Made by a program: the position numbers and the translations under genes
Shown here: positions 42,230-52,903 of the stretch, in pieces
How positions within the stretch are numbered: the first letter of the stretch is position 1
Layout: each line of letters opens with the position of its first letter
Origin: Parietichytrium sp. I65-24A
Taxonomy: Eukaryota; Sar; Bigyra; Thraustochytrida; Thraustochytriidae
Assembly: GCA_012862575.1 (NCBI GenBank)
Contig: BLSF01000065.1
Coordinates: 182,210-246,209 of the forward strand
Direction of reading: 5' to 3'
DNA length: 64,000 nucleotides
The notes under the pieces: model-generated
Seen by the model: only the letters and a program-made list of their open reading frames with translations
Told to the model about the DNA's origin: nothing
The model's database searches: none

Positions 42230-42855
42230 AGTTGATGAAATAAATTCGAGTTGACGTGAATGTTGATGATTGAGTGAAGCGTTAGTTGTTATGGCAAGTT
42301 GGTATCGTCTTGTTGCACTGGAAGTTCCACCATGTGATTTTGTCCTGGCGGCCAGTGGAGATGGGCGTCTCGATGCGCAAGAGCTAGGCGGTGGCCAAAG
42401 TCATCTTTGACCATGAAGTCGTCAAGTTTGGCGTGCTCAAGAAAGTCGTCTTGGTTCTGGTCTGCAAGTGTTTTGAGCTTTTGGATCTCTACGTGAGGTT
42501 CGTTATGGGTCAGGGCAAGTAGGTATCTTGCGATTGGCGCACGGGAGTCGAAGCAACGTTGGAAATTGTCGGCGGCATTTTCCGAGGCGGCTGTCACGAA
42601 GGTGAGCACATGTTCTAGATGGGGTCGTATAGCTGGAATTGTTCAAAGCCCGAAGTCGACCATTTTTCGGCCTGTGAAAGAATAATCTCCACAGAGGGAG
42701 TGACAAGCCATCGAGCAAACTCAGGTTTTCGTAAAGGATGGTTGCAAATTCGCTAAATTGTCTGTGAAGTCTGTGAAGAGCAGTATTCTCTGTCTCGTGA
42801 AGAGAAGAAGGTCAGTGCTTCCGCACTTCTAATGACAAAAAAAAAAGGAGGTAGG
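42230..42855. repeat. Duplicated block, copy 2 (contig start)
   Basis: The 626-base partner of 41589-42228, starting immediately after the N. It continues into unique sequence at its right end, while copy 1 continues into unique sequence at its left end. That is the pattern of two overlapping contig ends. Confidence 0.95.
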
Positions 42856-43065
42856 AGGAATTTAGATGTTTGTAAGAAAGGGTTCTTCTTCTCCTTCATT
42901 CTCGAAATTCGGGTTTCTGTTCTGCTTTTGTAGAGTTTGTTCTATTAAAAGTTGAAGATTGTGATACTTTTCCATGACTCTGCTGATTTCTATTTTACGG
43001 AATGGAATGTGTAAGGTTCAGGGTTGCAATCGAATGCTCTCTCACATAGGCATGAGAAAAGGAAC

Positions 43066-44082
43066 TCAAGCCAGCAAGGATGCGTTGAGACCGTAATAAT
43101 GATACACCTCCGCAACTTCATCCCCAGGCCTGACGATGGCGGAACTAATGCCACTGGCGCGCCGGGTTCGTCCTGCAACCTTTTGAAAGATTGGTCCGGA
43201 CTTGCACTCATCGCACTGCAGACATGGGTTAAGTCGGTGCGGGCCGTTCTGCCATTGAAATGCGGAGCATGCGGGCTCTCCATTAATGGTGTTCCGGCAA
43301 ACGGCCGGGTCGCACGGGTTGAAATTGCCCCGGGGCTCATTGTTGTCGTGCCAAACTCGGCTAATGCACGCTCCAAAGCATCCATTTCCGGCGAGGCCCT
43401 CTTTCGTGTTGAACGTGTTCCAGTACCAGATCCATCCGCACGCTCCGGGAAGCCCGACCTCCTCTTGCAGGCAATGCACAGCGTTGGGCTGCTTGAATCG
43501 CATCCCGCAGCGTCGTACCGGGTTGGTGAGGTCAGGACGTGCCAAATACGTGGCCAATGCATCTAAAGTGCTGCACGCCCCGCACGCATGCGAGTGCGTC
43601 TTAAACACTGTCCCAATCCCTAACGTCGTGACATTGCGCGCGGCCATCTCTGCGTCCCAGCCATTTTCCAGCCTGTATCTCACCTTACCGCGAACACCAT
43701 CGCGCACGGGCTTTGCCCTCGTCACCTCGTCTTCAAACACCACAAAGCACCCTCTTCCAAAGTCAATGCCCGTGTCATATCCGTATGCCGGGTACGGATT
43801 CCGCTCCGGCTCCGCGAAACCGATGCCAGAGAGTATCTCGCCCAGGTTCGTGCACTCCGTTCCGTCGCGTAGCAGATTAGTGTGCTGCGCGGCATAAGTT
43901 GGCCCCGCGAAGGCATGGTCGCGAGGCTCGAGCCAGCTCCCAACTTGAATCGACACGCGGGGCTCTCGCGAGGGGTCGTACTCAGCGGTCGATGTAGAAG
44001 GCTTAAGAGCGACAGCCAGCAATGCCACCAACGAACCTAGCAGAAGCAGAGCGCCAAGGGCCTTTTCGCGCCACCGCTCCAT
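43066..44082 (-). CDS. Cys-rich secreted or membrane-anchored protein of unknown function
   Basis: 338 residues from the ATG at 44082. The longer frame starts with TTG. A short basic N-terminus and a hydrophobic segment (about residues 8-27, ALGALLLLGSLVALLAVAL) make a signal peptide or type II anchor. The mature part holds about 15 cysteines. Recognisable blocks are YGYDTGIDFGRGCFVVFED, HSHACGACSTLDALATYL, PDLTNPVRRCG and NPCLQCDECKSGPIF near the end. These blocks, from memory, resemble an uncharacterised family in algae and other stramenopiles with the CG.CS..DLA.Y pattern. I cannot name it. N-glycosylation sites (NVT, NAS) support a lumenal or extracellular location. No enzyme motif is visible. 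Confidence 0.78.
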   Translation of the reverse strand: MERWREKALGALLLLGSLVALLAVALKPSTSTAEYDPSREPRVSIQVGSWLEPRDHAFAGPTYAAQHTNLLRDGTECTNLGEILSGIGFAEPERNPYPAYGYDTGIDFGRGCFVVFEDEVTRAKPVRDGVRGKVRYRLENGWDAEMAARNVTTLGIGTVFKTHSHACGACSTLDALATYLARPDLTNPVRRCGMRFKQPNAVHCLQEEVGLPGACGWIWYWNTFNTKEGLAGNGCFGACISRVWHDNNEPRGNFNPCDPAVCRNTINGEPACSAFQWQNGPHRLNPCLQCDECKSGPIFQKVAGRTRRASGISSAIVRPGDEVAEVYHYYGLNASLLA

Positions 44083-44182
44083 GCTCCGACCGCTGCCACT
44101 TCCTCCCCGCAAACACTGCTCAATTAGCAATTATTACCAACTCTACAAGTTAGCAATGCGCGCACCCTTCCCTCAGCTCCCC

Positions 44183-44213
<31 letters not shown>

Positions 44214-45013
44214 CAGATACCTCTCGATCGCGCACCTTCTCCTCACGCACTTTGCAAAGACGAGAGGCGCAAAGAGGAATTTGCCGGTGGGACAAAGTGG
44301 ACAAGAAAAGTTGACAAAGTTCCGTTCGCCTCCTCACCTTACCAAGTTACCAAGTTACGTTTGCCCGCTACGCCGTGCGTACGAGCGACGCTAGCTAGGC
44401 CTGCCTAACGCGCGCGTACGTGCGCACGTGCGGGGATGGCCAATATTGTACAGAGGAAGCCGAGAGAGGAGGGAGACGCTTCGGTCAATAGCTGTTGTTT
44501 GGGCGCTTTGGGACTCCCTCTCATGCACGCTCTTGAGATCAATCAATCAATCTCTCAATCAAAAGAGGTGAATTAATTCACCGACTAGCACGGACTATGC
44601 ATGCAGCAATTGGTGGGAGTAGCTGGAGGTAGAAGGTGGCAGTGTGACCAGGTAGTCCGTCCTGGAGGAATGGGGAAAAGGAGTACCTGTAGCTAATGCT
44701 TACAGTGAATGTGAGTTAGGAAAGGGAAAGCAGAGTTAGTTTTGGTTGACAAATGTCGACAATGCAAAAATAAAAAGAAGACTGGTCATGGGATAACTAT
44801 TGTGACAGTGAATTCAGAATCATTTGACAACAGAAGGAACGTGATGTGGAACCGAATGAGCCAGGCGTATTGAGTTTAAGAAGGAATATCTTCTTGACTT
44901 CATCCGAGCAGACTTTGAGATTTCAAATTGAACGCACCATCAAGAGTGCGAGGGTTTCAAGAGCAAGTGGAACAGTTTCGGTAATGCGATGGCATCGTCA
45001 TTGCGCGAAAAAA
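44083..45013. other. Intergenic, CT tract and CpG-rich segment
   Basis: A long CT tract (44186-44213) lies about 105-130 bases upstream of the Cys-rich gene start. A CpG-rich CGCGCGTACGTGCGCACGTG-like segment lies near 44410. No gene. Confidence 0.65.
44186..44213. repeat. CT tract, (GA)n on coding strand
   Basis: About 14 uninterrupted CT dinucleotides in the 5' flank of the Cys-rich protein gene. Confidence 0.95.
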
Positions 45014-48000
45014 TTACGCCATCTCTTTGTATTTTTGCCGCGCTTCCAGATGCGCTTCAGGGTCCACCGTATTCTTCAACCCGATGAGGGTGTTTGAGAT
45101 TGCCTGTGTAGCACCAATACCTGCGCGAATCACCGCAATAGGAACTCCGCGGAGAACTGTTTTGATGGCGCTGGTCGTTCCAGCGCGCTGGAAATCCTCA
45201 ATCGGCATGGCAACCAATACATAAGCTGCGCGCTTTACCTCGCGAGTGAAATTATCTCTTGCCTTCTCGAGCCCTTCCGTAAAGTCTTTGGGCTGTCGTA
45301 GCACTTGACTCCTGGACATATTTGTGATGCTCGCGCTCCCATCTACCGTCGTCGGGCAAGATCCACCGGGGCTATCAGCGATTCGCCAAACAACTTTACT
45401 TGCATCCAATGGCGTCCCAGGCGAGATTACGTCCCTTGCATGCTCTAGCAAGGTTTGGGCAGTCAGAGCAACCTTGGAAATCGTTCCCATGGCCTCGATA
45501 GCGACCGTGCGCACAAAGGAGAGGGCACCTCGCCGCACACCATGCACGATACGGCCGTCCTTCTGGTACTGCTCCAGAGGCATAAGAACCAAATTCGTGA
45601 GCCCAGATCCGAGATTCGCAACTGTATTGAGTGGCGGGAACGCTACACCGGCAAGACATTTGTGCTTTTGTTGGGCAATGTCCCGCATCAAACAAGCCTG
45701 GACGCGCTGAGCCAGATCCTGCCAGCCCCGCACGTCTTGCATGCAAATACGCCGCAGAGAAACTTCAAGACCTTCCAAGGTGAAGAAATTCAATACTGCC
45801 ATCTTGTCCCCGCTCATGAGACCACCAAGACTCACTCGCTTTGGCCGATAGTCCATGCGAATCTTGAATGCGCGAATATCAACGCTTTCGAGTCGTAGAT
45901 CCGTGTCTTCCACAAACACGAGTTCCTCGTCCTCGTCTTCGCCAAAACTCTCGCTATCCCCATCGCCTTCAGTCGTGCCTTCGTCCGCTCCCGCATCCTC
46001 CATGGGTGGAACGGAGAGAAACTCTAGTATAAACTCGAGGGCGTCCTGATCCAGATTGACCTTAACAGGCAGCATGTGCAGGCGCATTCGCGCGGTTTCG
46101 CGCGGTTCGCGCTGAATTCTCTCAAACGCGAACCGAAGCATAGAGGAACCCGAAACGCGAGGGTGTTGGGCGTCCGAGACCCATTCGCATACCATTTGAT
46201 TGATTTCCGAGGTGGCAATATGGTCCGTTATGTACAAGTCCCTCACCGCCAGGGCAAAGCTTTCAGACAAATACGGCGATTTTCTCGTGGCCCAGTTTCC
46301 TGGGGCATCCATTAGAGAAGCAAAGCCCGAAACATGCTCGCAGCGGACCTGAATCATTTTATCGTGCGCCCTACCCGCAAGCCGGTGACGATTGCGATTC
46401 GCGGGGGTCTTCTCAGAGCCTTGACCGGACTTGACGTTGCCAAGCGGCTCTATAGATTTGAAGCTATCAAATAGGAAAGGCTTCAGGCTGTCCTCCTGTC
46501 GAAGCAACCTTCGACCACCGGAGCCGCCCAGCGTTGACGCTCGCCGCCGGTCGCGCCGTTTTCGCCCGGTGGCTCTGCCCCCTAGCCTGGCCTTCGCGTC
46601 TTCCTCTTCTTGCTTCCGAAGTGCAAGTTGGTGTTGAGCCTCGGCTGTGCTATTCCAGTCACAACCGCCGAAGAGATACCACTCAAGAGTCATGTCGCGC
46701 AAGACGATAGAGGTCTTTGGCTTGCCTTTGGAAAGCTTTTCGCCACTTGCAGAATTGTCTAAGCTCGCTGCGATAGCTTCTGGTGTTGGAATATGGGAAC
46801 CTGGCCCAGCTTCGTATGGGATTCCCATGTAGTGCGGATAAATTCGCACTTGTTCCGCGCTATACCATCCGCCTCCGCAGTCCAGGTCACTCTTTGCCGC
46901 GTCTTTGACACCCGCCGCCGAGTTCACTTTGACTTGGCCGAGTGGAGGCATGGCGGCGTCTCTAGGTGGCAGATCAGACTCTGATGATAGAGGTTGGCGG
47001 AGCTCATAATTCGGAAATTTGTCTCTTATCATTTCCTGGTACATCTTGTATGCCTGCGATTGCTCTGATTGCGAGAGCTCTGCGTCTTGCCTGACCTGTT
47101 CTGCCGACTCAAACTCCTCTTCGTGACGAGGGTGAACTTCCTCCAGCTCAAATTCGCCGCTCTCGAGGCCAAGCTCTTCATCCTCCCAGATAAGAAACTC
47201 CGGCATGGATGATTGGCGATCCAGCTTGCTTTTTGAGCTCGAACCGGGCTGGTCACCTGAACAGGCGCCGTCCTCCCCATCACCCGGAGAATCAACCGAA
47301 TCCTGATCAAACCACTTTCCGTCCCCACCGAGATCGTCCGCGAGATCTTCATCGTTGCTGTCGTCTTGCTCGGGATCTTTCCCGAACGAATGGCTTCGAA
47401 GCGTGACAGGATCCACAGCTAAAAATCCGTCGAGAAAAATTCCATCTCCATCATCCTCATTCACATGTCTTGCCCGAAGCTCTGGGCCAGAAAGCTGGTC
47501 ATCAGGCACCCCCGCCCTTCCTGCGGAAGAGCTTTGCGCGCTCGTTCGAGAGTACCCGCCATTTCGTTGCTGTAAGCCTGACTCACCTCTTGTGGCCACC
47601 AAGGTTTCGGCAGTTGCCTCATTCGCAAATGGAGCTTCAACAGACGTTGTGATAACCGTCGCCGTTGCCGGCTGTGCCTTAAGAACTTTTGCTTCCACCG
47701 GCACAGACTGAGCTCTGCCTTGGCATCCCTTCAGCCCCGCACCCTCGACCAGGTCTTGCTTTTCGGAGCCCGAAGAAACGTCATTTATTAGTCCTTGTAC
47801 GACCTGCTCTAATGTCGCCATCGAGTCAAAGCACGTATACAGTGACAGGTGTGGAACCGAAATCTCCACATTCGAGAGAGGCTGCGACCGGAGACGCTCT
47901 TGCTCCGCGACTGCCGCGGCTTCAGTAAGGATCCTGACAAAAATCTCCATCATGTCCAGTGAGGCCACTTTGGCAAATAGCATCGCTGAAGTGTAATTAT

Positions 48001-51000
48001 AAAAGGATGTGAAATTAACACTCTGCCTCGGAAAACGCGAACTCCCCAGACAGAAATGGTCTGAGGCGCCGTATGCAGGAATGTCGTCAGAAATGTACAG
48101 CGCCAAGTCACGGCTTGTAATGTGATAACTCTGATCTCGCACGCTTGGGGAAGCGATGTTGGAAGAAACGCGCAAAAGACCTATCGATGCAAGCAAACCA
48201 ATGCGTCTCTTAGACTTTGACGAGAGATTCTGAGGGCATCTGTAATCGATTACAGAGTCTAAAAACTCCACCGTAAGTTCGGTATAGCTAACGGTGTGGT
48301 GTGAACCTTCTGAGGCACAGTCTGTTGGGCTGCTTTCTGTACATCGCGATTCGGGGTGGCGTTCGGGATGAGTGCCATCCGACTGAGACGAACCTCCAAA
48401 GAAATGGCTAAGATCCGTCACCCAGGTTGAAGCTGGCAAGTACCGAAGAGTGAGATTCTCAACTGCCATGTTCACAACGCGAGTGTCCCCACCAATGACC
48501 CCCCTTGCACTCGTGTCCACAAAGACTTGAAGCACAGGAGGCGAAGCAAGCGTACGGCCCCACTTGGTGCTGTGAAACACTGGGTTGAAATCACCAAAAC
48601 CGTTGCCACCACGGCGTTCCGCGAGAGTCACGTCCACACACTCCAACATTGTCTTCGCATCCACTACAGTGGTTTGCAGCCCATAGTAAGCAAATTCATA
48701 GTCGATCCGAGACGAACTCTCCAAGCTAGGATCAGCTCCGATTAATATCCGCCCCTCATCACTTTCCAACTGAAAGAATATTGATACAGGCATGTTCCCA
48801 TTGATGATAGAATTTTGTGCCTCAAAATCTCCTTCAAGCCCAAGCTCCGCATCGTCAGTGAAGGGGTTATCCAGGCCCAACCCGCCAGCGTCCCAAAAGT
48901 CTACGCCACCGTCGTCCTTCGTTCCGCCTTCAAAGGGTGTCGCTCCGGAGACTGGACTACCCACGTCGTCATCGCTTCCCTCGGAGCGCTCGCATTTACA
49001 CGGCTGGGTGAAACTTGGAATTGTTCCCACGATCAGTTGTAGCATAGTGTTGAGATTCTGATATTGGTTTTTGTCAAGCTTGATGGACGCCGATGGGCAG
49101 CGCAATCGAACGGAAGAGTCCGCAGTGGCAAAGCCGTGCGCAATGACGTTTTCCAAGACAGTATGCAGTGGTGGCTCCTGGTCTTTCTCCAAACCATGGT
49201 CACCAGCCGGATCATTCGCGTCAAAACCTTCAACGCCAGGAGCGCGACGCTGATGAACGCGATTTTTGAACGCACGACGGCATCGCTTTGCAAGCGCGAG
49301 AGCTTCGCGCATGTGCTCCGCAACCTCGCTCTTAAGAATCAGCGGCCGTCGAACGCAAAGTTTCATCTTGGGAGTTTTCACAGAGCTATTCGAACTAGCC
49401 GCACTCGCTCCAATCGTTAGCGCCCATGGCTTTTCATGTGTCAAACCCCAATCCAAGATGCCGGCGTCGACAGGCGCAATACACGTCCTTGCATGAGAGA
49501 ATTCCGCCACCAGTCTCCACATGATCAGGCGTTTACTTTCGACGTTTGAGTAAAACTGCTCAAGCTCCAATGCCTGCTCTTCTTCCCCGGAAGGAAAACT
49601 CACAGTACTCTCCTCGAACTCTGATGCGCGGTCGCTCACAGGGTCTGAGGAGCTAGCAATCACGTCTTTCATATCAATGACAAGAGCTTCACGCTTCCAC
49701 TTCCCAGAGCTTTTCAGATTTCGAGGGGCTCTGACTACGGTCAGCACCCGGGAGGAAACGACTTCGACTCTTATGCCCGGGGCCCTCTCTGCCGACTGAG
49801 GTGCTACGCGGAATCTAGAGTCGCCTTCATCGGTTTCGCGCGGGGCGGTTTTGGACCGGCTAGTTGTTTTCGAGACGTGCAGTTCGGCTTCCATAGGGAG
49901 GTATCGTACAAGACGATCTGCCATTCCATTATCCCAGCTGATCAGGATCGGGGCAAGCCTCACTTTCAAGTAAGCTTGTTTCACAAAACTGATCTTGCAC
50001 GCTTCTGACGACGGCGCATTCATGTCCAGCACCATATGAACGAATCCAAGCCTTGAACCTGAGGACCGGCTACTACTCTGCGAACCGCCGCTGCTAGAAG
50101 GAGAAGCCGGAGGGGAAAAAGATGGTGTTTCGTATAGGCCTTCAAGCGGAGAGTGCTGTAACAGCTCGCAGCAACACACTCTCCCAAAGGTGACGGTGCC
50201 ACGCGAAGTGGCGGGGCTGGATACTATTTCCCCAAGAAAACTGACGCCCAATACTCTAAATAATAGGCGCTCATGCTGTCCCTCAAGAGAAGTATTGGGG
50301 AGCATGCCCGAAGAGATGTCTTTGAGATCGCTGGTCAGGTCTTCAGAACTATGTGGTCCGAGCCATGAACGGATTTTCGCACCAACTGCATCTAGGCCGT
50401 CGCTATTCTGAAGCGTTTCACCGGAACCAACAGAGTCCTCATACAGCACTTCGACTTGCAGTTGGAGTAGGTCAAGCTGGAAGGATACCTTAGCCGGCCG
50501 GTGTGCTCGGATTCCACGCTTGTCAGCCCCCTCCGAATGGCCATCGTCCGAACCCCTGGACCCGCAATCTTCAGCCCCGTCGTCGCTGCTCGCATCTTTA
50601 AGCCGTGTGTCCTGACCATCAGAGGTTGCGTTAGGTAGCGAGATCATGCTACTGGACATTGTGTCCAGAGCATCAAAAAATTCGCTGTCTTCATCCGTCA
50701 GCGAATTAGACAGGGCTCTAATCCGCTCCTCCTCGGGTTGGAACTGACCAGGTGAGTCAAACAATTCGACGCCAGCTTCCCCGTCCTCCTCCTCCTCCTC
50801 GTCTTTGGTAATATTCTCGCACTCCGAGTCGGCGCAGGCCTTTTCTGACTCGCTTGCATAGGCTTCTAAAATAGTGTTGAGGACACTCCATGTTCGCGGG
50901 ATAAGCCGGGCGTGAATCCAGGGCACCTGCAGCTTTAGCACGCTCAAGAAATCGTCTTGTAACGTCATCACAGCCTCGACTTCATGGCTCGCCAGAGCAA

Positions 51001-51760
51001 ACTGTTCTACAAGTTGTTTGCCGCCGTCTTCACGACGTACTTTGCCGCTTAGGGCGCCCACGCGAATGGTCTTTTGTCTAATTCCGGCAGTCGAGCCAGC
51101 AGTCGAGTCAGAAAAGCCCAAGGACTCCAGGTGGAGTTCCAGCGACGGGTCGAGCTTTGTGTCAGCGCCCTCCCCTTGCTCTGAACTAAGAAATCTTATC
51201 ACGAGATTCCCAAGACTAATTTGTAGTTTTGCTGCATATTCTTCAATCCAGCTGCCAAGACTCTGCAATCCGTCTTGGGCCGCGTCACTCAGGTCCTCGT
51301 CGTCCACGCCGTCTTCATAATCTGAGTCCTGATCAGGTGCATGGCCTCCCATTTCCGCGCCTTGCGATTGAGCCTGAGTTTTCTCCCCCGCCTGCTTGCC
51401 ATGCCGCACCTCGGAGCCACCTGGGACGAATTCGACCGTCACATCCGTGACACTGACGAACAGTCCATTATCATCTCCCCCAAAAGCCCTGATCGCAATC
51501 TTACCGATATGCACTCTGTGAAGCTTGAACGGTATGCCTTGGAAAGCATGCGCGAAGTCTTTGTGAACCTGATCGGTATTGATCTCAATGTCTGTAAGCT
51601 CTGCATCCTTGCTAATCAAATTGACACAAAACTGCTGCAGATTCAGGTCATGCCGGAGGTACCTCCCAATACTGGATTTGATTGCAAATTTGATCAGCTT
51701 TTTGAAAGGCACTTCCAGCGCTGCTTTCACTGGCGCCAGCAGCGACTGGAGACCCACCAT
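45014..51760 (-). CDS. ATG2: Autophagy lipid-transfer protein ATG2
   Basis: 2248 residues in one exon, about the size of ATG2 in animals and fungi or a little larger. ATG2 is a rod-shaped bridge between the endoplasmic reticulum and the phagophore that moves phospholipid for autophagosome growth, with ATG9 and ATG18/WIPI as partners. Evidence: the N-terminal chorein-type segment (residues about 20-115), with SSIGRYLRHDLNLQQFCVNL followed by the alternating strands typical of ATG2/VPS13; a very long middle with acidic, Ser-rich, probably disordered inserts; and the C-terminal ATG2 block (about 2000-2248) with LMPLEQYQKDGRIVHGVRRG, then paired amphipathic helices and LRGVPIAVIRAGIGATQAISNTL. 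The last block matches the ATG2 C-terminal domain, not VPS13. There is no WD40-like VAB module, which also argues against VPS13. ATG at 51760. Confidence 0.92.
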   Translation of the reverse strand: MVGLQSLLAPVKAALEVPFKKLIKFAIKSSIGRYLRHDLNLQQFCVNLISKDAELTDIEINTDQVHKDFAHAFQGIPFKLHRVHIGKIAIRAFGGDDNGLFVSVTDVTVEFVPGGSEVRHGKQAGEKTQAQSQGAEMGGHAPDQDSDYEDGVDDEDLSDAAQDGLQSLGSWIEEYAAKLQISLGNLVIRFLSSEQGEGADTKLDPSLELHLESLGFSDSTAGSTAGIRQKTIRVGALSGKVRREDGGKQLVEQFALASHEVEAVMTLQDDFLSVLKLQVPWIHARLIPRTWSVLNTILEAYASESEKACADSECENITKDEEEEEDGEAGVELFDSPGQFQPEEERIRALSNSLTDEDSEFFDALDTMSSSMISLPNATSDGQDTRLKDASSDDGAEDCGSRGSDDGHSEGADKRGIRAHRPAKVSFQLDLLQLQVEVLYEDSVGSGETLQNSDGLDAVGAKIRSWLGPHSSEDLTSDLKDISSGMLPNTSLEGQHERLLFRVLGVSFLGEIVSSPATSRGTVTFGRVCCCELLQHSPLEGLYETPSFSPPASPSSSGGSQSSSRSSGSRLGFVHMVLDMNAPSSEACKISFVKQAYLKVRLAPILISWDNGMADRLVRYLPMEAELHVSKTTSRSKTAPRETDEGDSRFRVAPQSAERAPGIRVEVVSSRVLTVVRAPRNLKSSGKWKREALVIDMKDVIASSSDPVSDRASEFEESTVSFPSGEEEQALELEQFYSNVESKRLIMWRLVAEFSHARTCIAPVDAGILDWGLTHEKPWALTIGASAASSNSSVKTPKMKLCVRRPLILKSEVAEHMREALALAKRCRRAFKNRVHQRRAPGVEGFDANDPAGDHGLEKDQEPPLHTVLENVIAHGFATADSSVRLRCPSASIKLDKNQYQNLNTMLQLIVGTIPSFTQPCKCERSEGSDDDVGSPVSGATPFEGGTKDDGGVDFWDAGGLGLDNPFTDDAELGLEGDFEAQNSIINGNMPVSIFFQLESDEGRILIGADPSLESSSRIDYEFAYYGLQTTVVDAKTMLECVDVTLAERRGGNGFGDFNPVFHSTKWGRTLASPPVLQVFVDTSARGVIGGDTRVVNMAVENLTLRYLPASTWVTDLSHFFGGSSQSDGTHPERHPESRCTESSPTDCASEGSHHTVSYTELTVEFLDSVIDYRCPQNLSSKSKRRIGLLASIGLLRVSSNIASPSVRDQSYHITSRDLALYISDDIPAYGASDHFCLGSSRFPRQSVNFTSFYNYTSAMLFAKVASLDMMEIFVRILTEAAAVAEQERLRSQPLSNVEISVPHLSLYTCFDSMATLEQVVQGLINDVSSGSEKQDLVEGAGLKGCQGRAQSVPVEAKVLKAQPATATVITTSVEAPFANEATAETLVATRGESGLQQRNGGYSRTSAQSSSAGRAGVPDDQLSGPELRARHVNEDDGDGIFLDGFLAVDPVTLRSHSFGKDPEQDDSNDEDLADDLGGDGKWFDQDSVDSPGDGEDGACSGDQPGSSSKSKLDRQSSMPEFLIWEDEELGLESGEFELEEVHPRHEEEFESAEQVRQDAELSQSEQSQAYKMYQEMIRDKFPNYELRQPLSSESDLPPRDAAMPPLGQVKVNSAAGVKDAAKSDLDCGGGWYSAEQVRIYPHYMGIPYEAGPGSHIPTPEAIAASLDNSASGEKLSKGKPKTSIVLRDMTLEWYLFGGCDWNSTAEAQHQLALRKQEEEDAKARLGGRATGRKRRDRRRASTLGGSGGRRLLRQEDSLKPFLFDSFKSIEPLGNVKSGQGSEKTPANRNRHRLAGRAHDKMIQVRCEHVSGFASLMDAPGNWATRKSPYLSESFALAVRDLYITDHIATSEINQMVCEWVSDAQHPRVSGSSMLRFAFERIQREPRETARMRLHMLPVKVNLDQDALEFILEFLSVPPMEDAGADEGTTEGDGDSESFGEDEDEELVFVEDTDLRLESVDIRAFKIRMDYRPKRVSLGGLMSGDKMAVLNFFTLEGLEVSLRRICMQDVRGWQDLAQRVQACLMRDIAQQKHKCLAGVAFPPLNTVANLGSGLTNLVLMPLEQYQKDGRIVHGVRRGALSFVRTVAIEAMGTISKVALTAQTLLEHARDVISPGTPLDASKVVWRIADSPGGSCPTTVDGSASITNMSRSQVLRQPKDFTEGLEKARDNFTREVKRAAYVLVAMPIEDFQRAGTTSAIKTVLRGVPIAVIRAGIGATQAISNTLIGLKNTVDPEAHLEARQKYKEMA

Positions 51761-52903
51761 CTTGGCGCGCCGATCTCAGCTTACTCGCCGCTCCCGCCTT
51801 TATCCTTACGCGCAACTTCGCCACTCAAACAAGCACCTCTCCACAGCCTTCGTCCCAGTCGGCTCCACCGTGGGTTTCCAATCTGGTTGAAGAACTGCCG
51901 CCCGAATCGCCCAGCGAAGAGTCCTCCTTCCTTCTGCCGTCCCCTCTGGACCAAATCACCGTCTCCAACGCGGCCAAATTTAACCGCGGACACTCTCCTA
52001 TCCTCGCACTTTCCTTCTCCTAGCTTGCCTTCTCCGCTTACTCTCTTCGTGGACTGCTCTTCCCCTATTCTCTCTCTCTCTCTCTCTTCTTCTTCTTCTT
52101 CTTCTTCTTTTCTATGTCTCCCTGCACTGCCCCTTTCCCATCGTCGCTAGAACTCCGCTACTTCACGATAGCACCAGACTGCTACTGGAGATTAGCAGAG
52201 CCTTACCCGCCTGAGGTCCTGAACAACAAGCCTGATCAACTCGGAACGTGTCCTCTTTTCCTAGGTGGCGGTAGGGTTTGTTATTGTTAAATGCTAAGAC
52301 AAGGGTAGTTGGGAGGAGAGGAGGAGAGTTGGGGTTTGTTCTACAGTTGCTTGGACTAATGACTAGCTATGGGATATCTCAGGACGTGGAATGACTACTA
52401 GCGGCCGGAGATGACTTGTACTGCGAGGTGCTAGGCTCTAGTTGTAAGAGAAGCTGTACGAATTGTTCTAATGTTACATGACCTTTTTCTCCCCATGTTT
52501 TTTGTCTTTTTGGGTGTTCATATTCCTGGCTGTGTTGTCGACAGTGAGTGGAACAAAGTTTATACCGCGCAAAGCCTGTTCTTCCTATCATTTGCTGGAA
52601 GAACACGCGGCAAGAACCTCACTTTCTAGTGTAGGCGGGCGTTCAACGGCCACAGTCAAAGTGTGCATCTATGAGAAAGTCACGAAGACATTTCTTCGCT
52701 ACCCTAGTACTCAGTACTGAGTGCTTACGTGCTTGTGTGTTATCCAGAGACAGTAGTAGATGAGACAGGGATGGATAAACTAAAGTTACCTTTCGCCTGC
52801 CAGGGTGGTTCGCAGCAACAGTGCAGGACAGCACTGTTGTCACTGAAGGATGGAAACACAAAGTTGCTATAATGAAATGAGCTTTGTACAGAACGTTGAC
52901 TTT
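51761..52903. other. Intergenic, CT/TTC tracts
   Basis: The 5' flank of ATG2 and 3' flank of the UBR ligase gene. A CT tract followed by (TTC)n spans about 52069-52109, 310-350 bases upstream of the ATG2 start. The long + strand frame entering from the ATG2 gene is an antisense shadow. Confidence 0.65.
52069..52109. repeat. (CT)n-(TTC)n tract
   Basis: A compound pyrimidine microsatellite upstream of ATG2. It reads GA/GAA on the ATG2 coding strand. Confidence 0.9.

Larger units (their letters stand above)
40208..43065. other. Intergenic, holding a duplicated block across an N
   Basis: Between the Gln-rich and Cys-rich protein genes. The first 1.3 kb shows only chance frames and AT-rich stretches (about 40860-40985). 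The rest is dominated by the two near-identical blocks around the N at 42229. Confidence 0.65.

Noticed and set aside
51341-52150. + strand frame of 269 codons over the ATG2 5' end
   Set aside because: Antisense to the conserved ATG2 N-terminus and running into a CT microsatellite.
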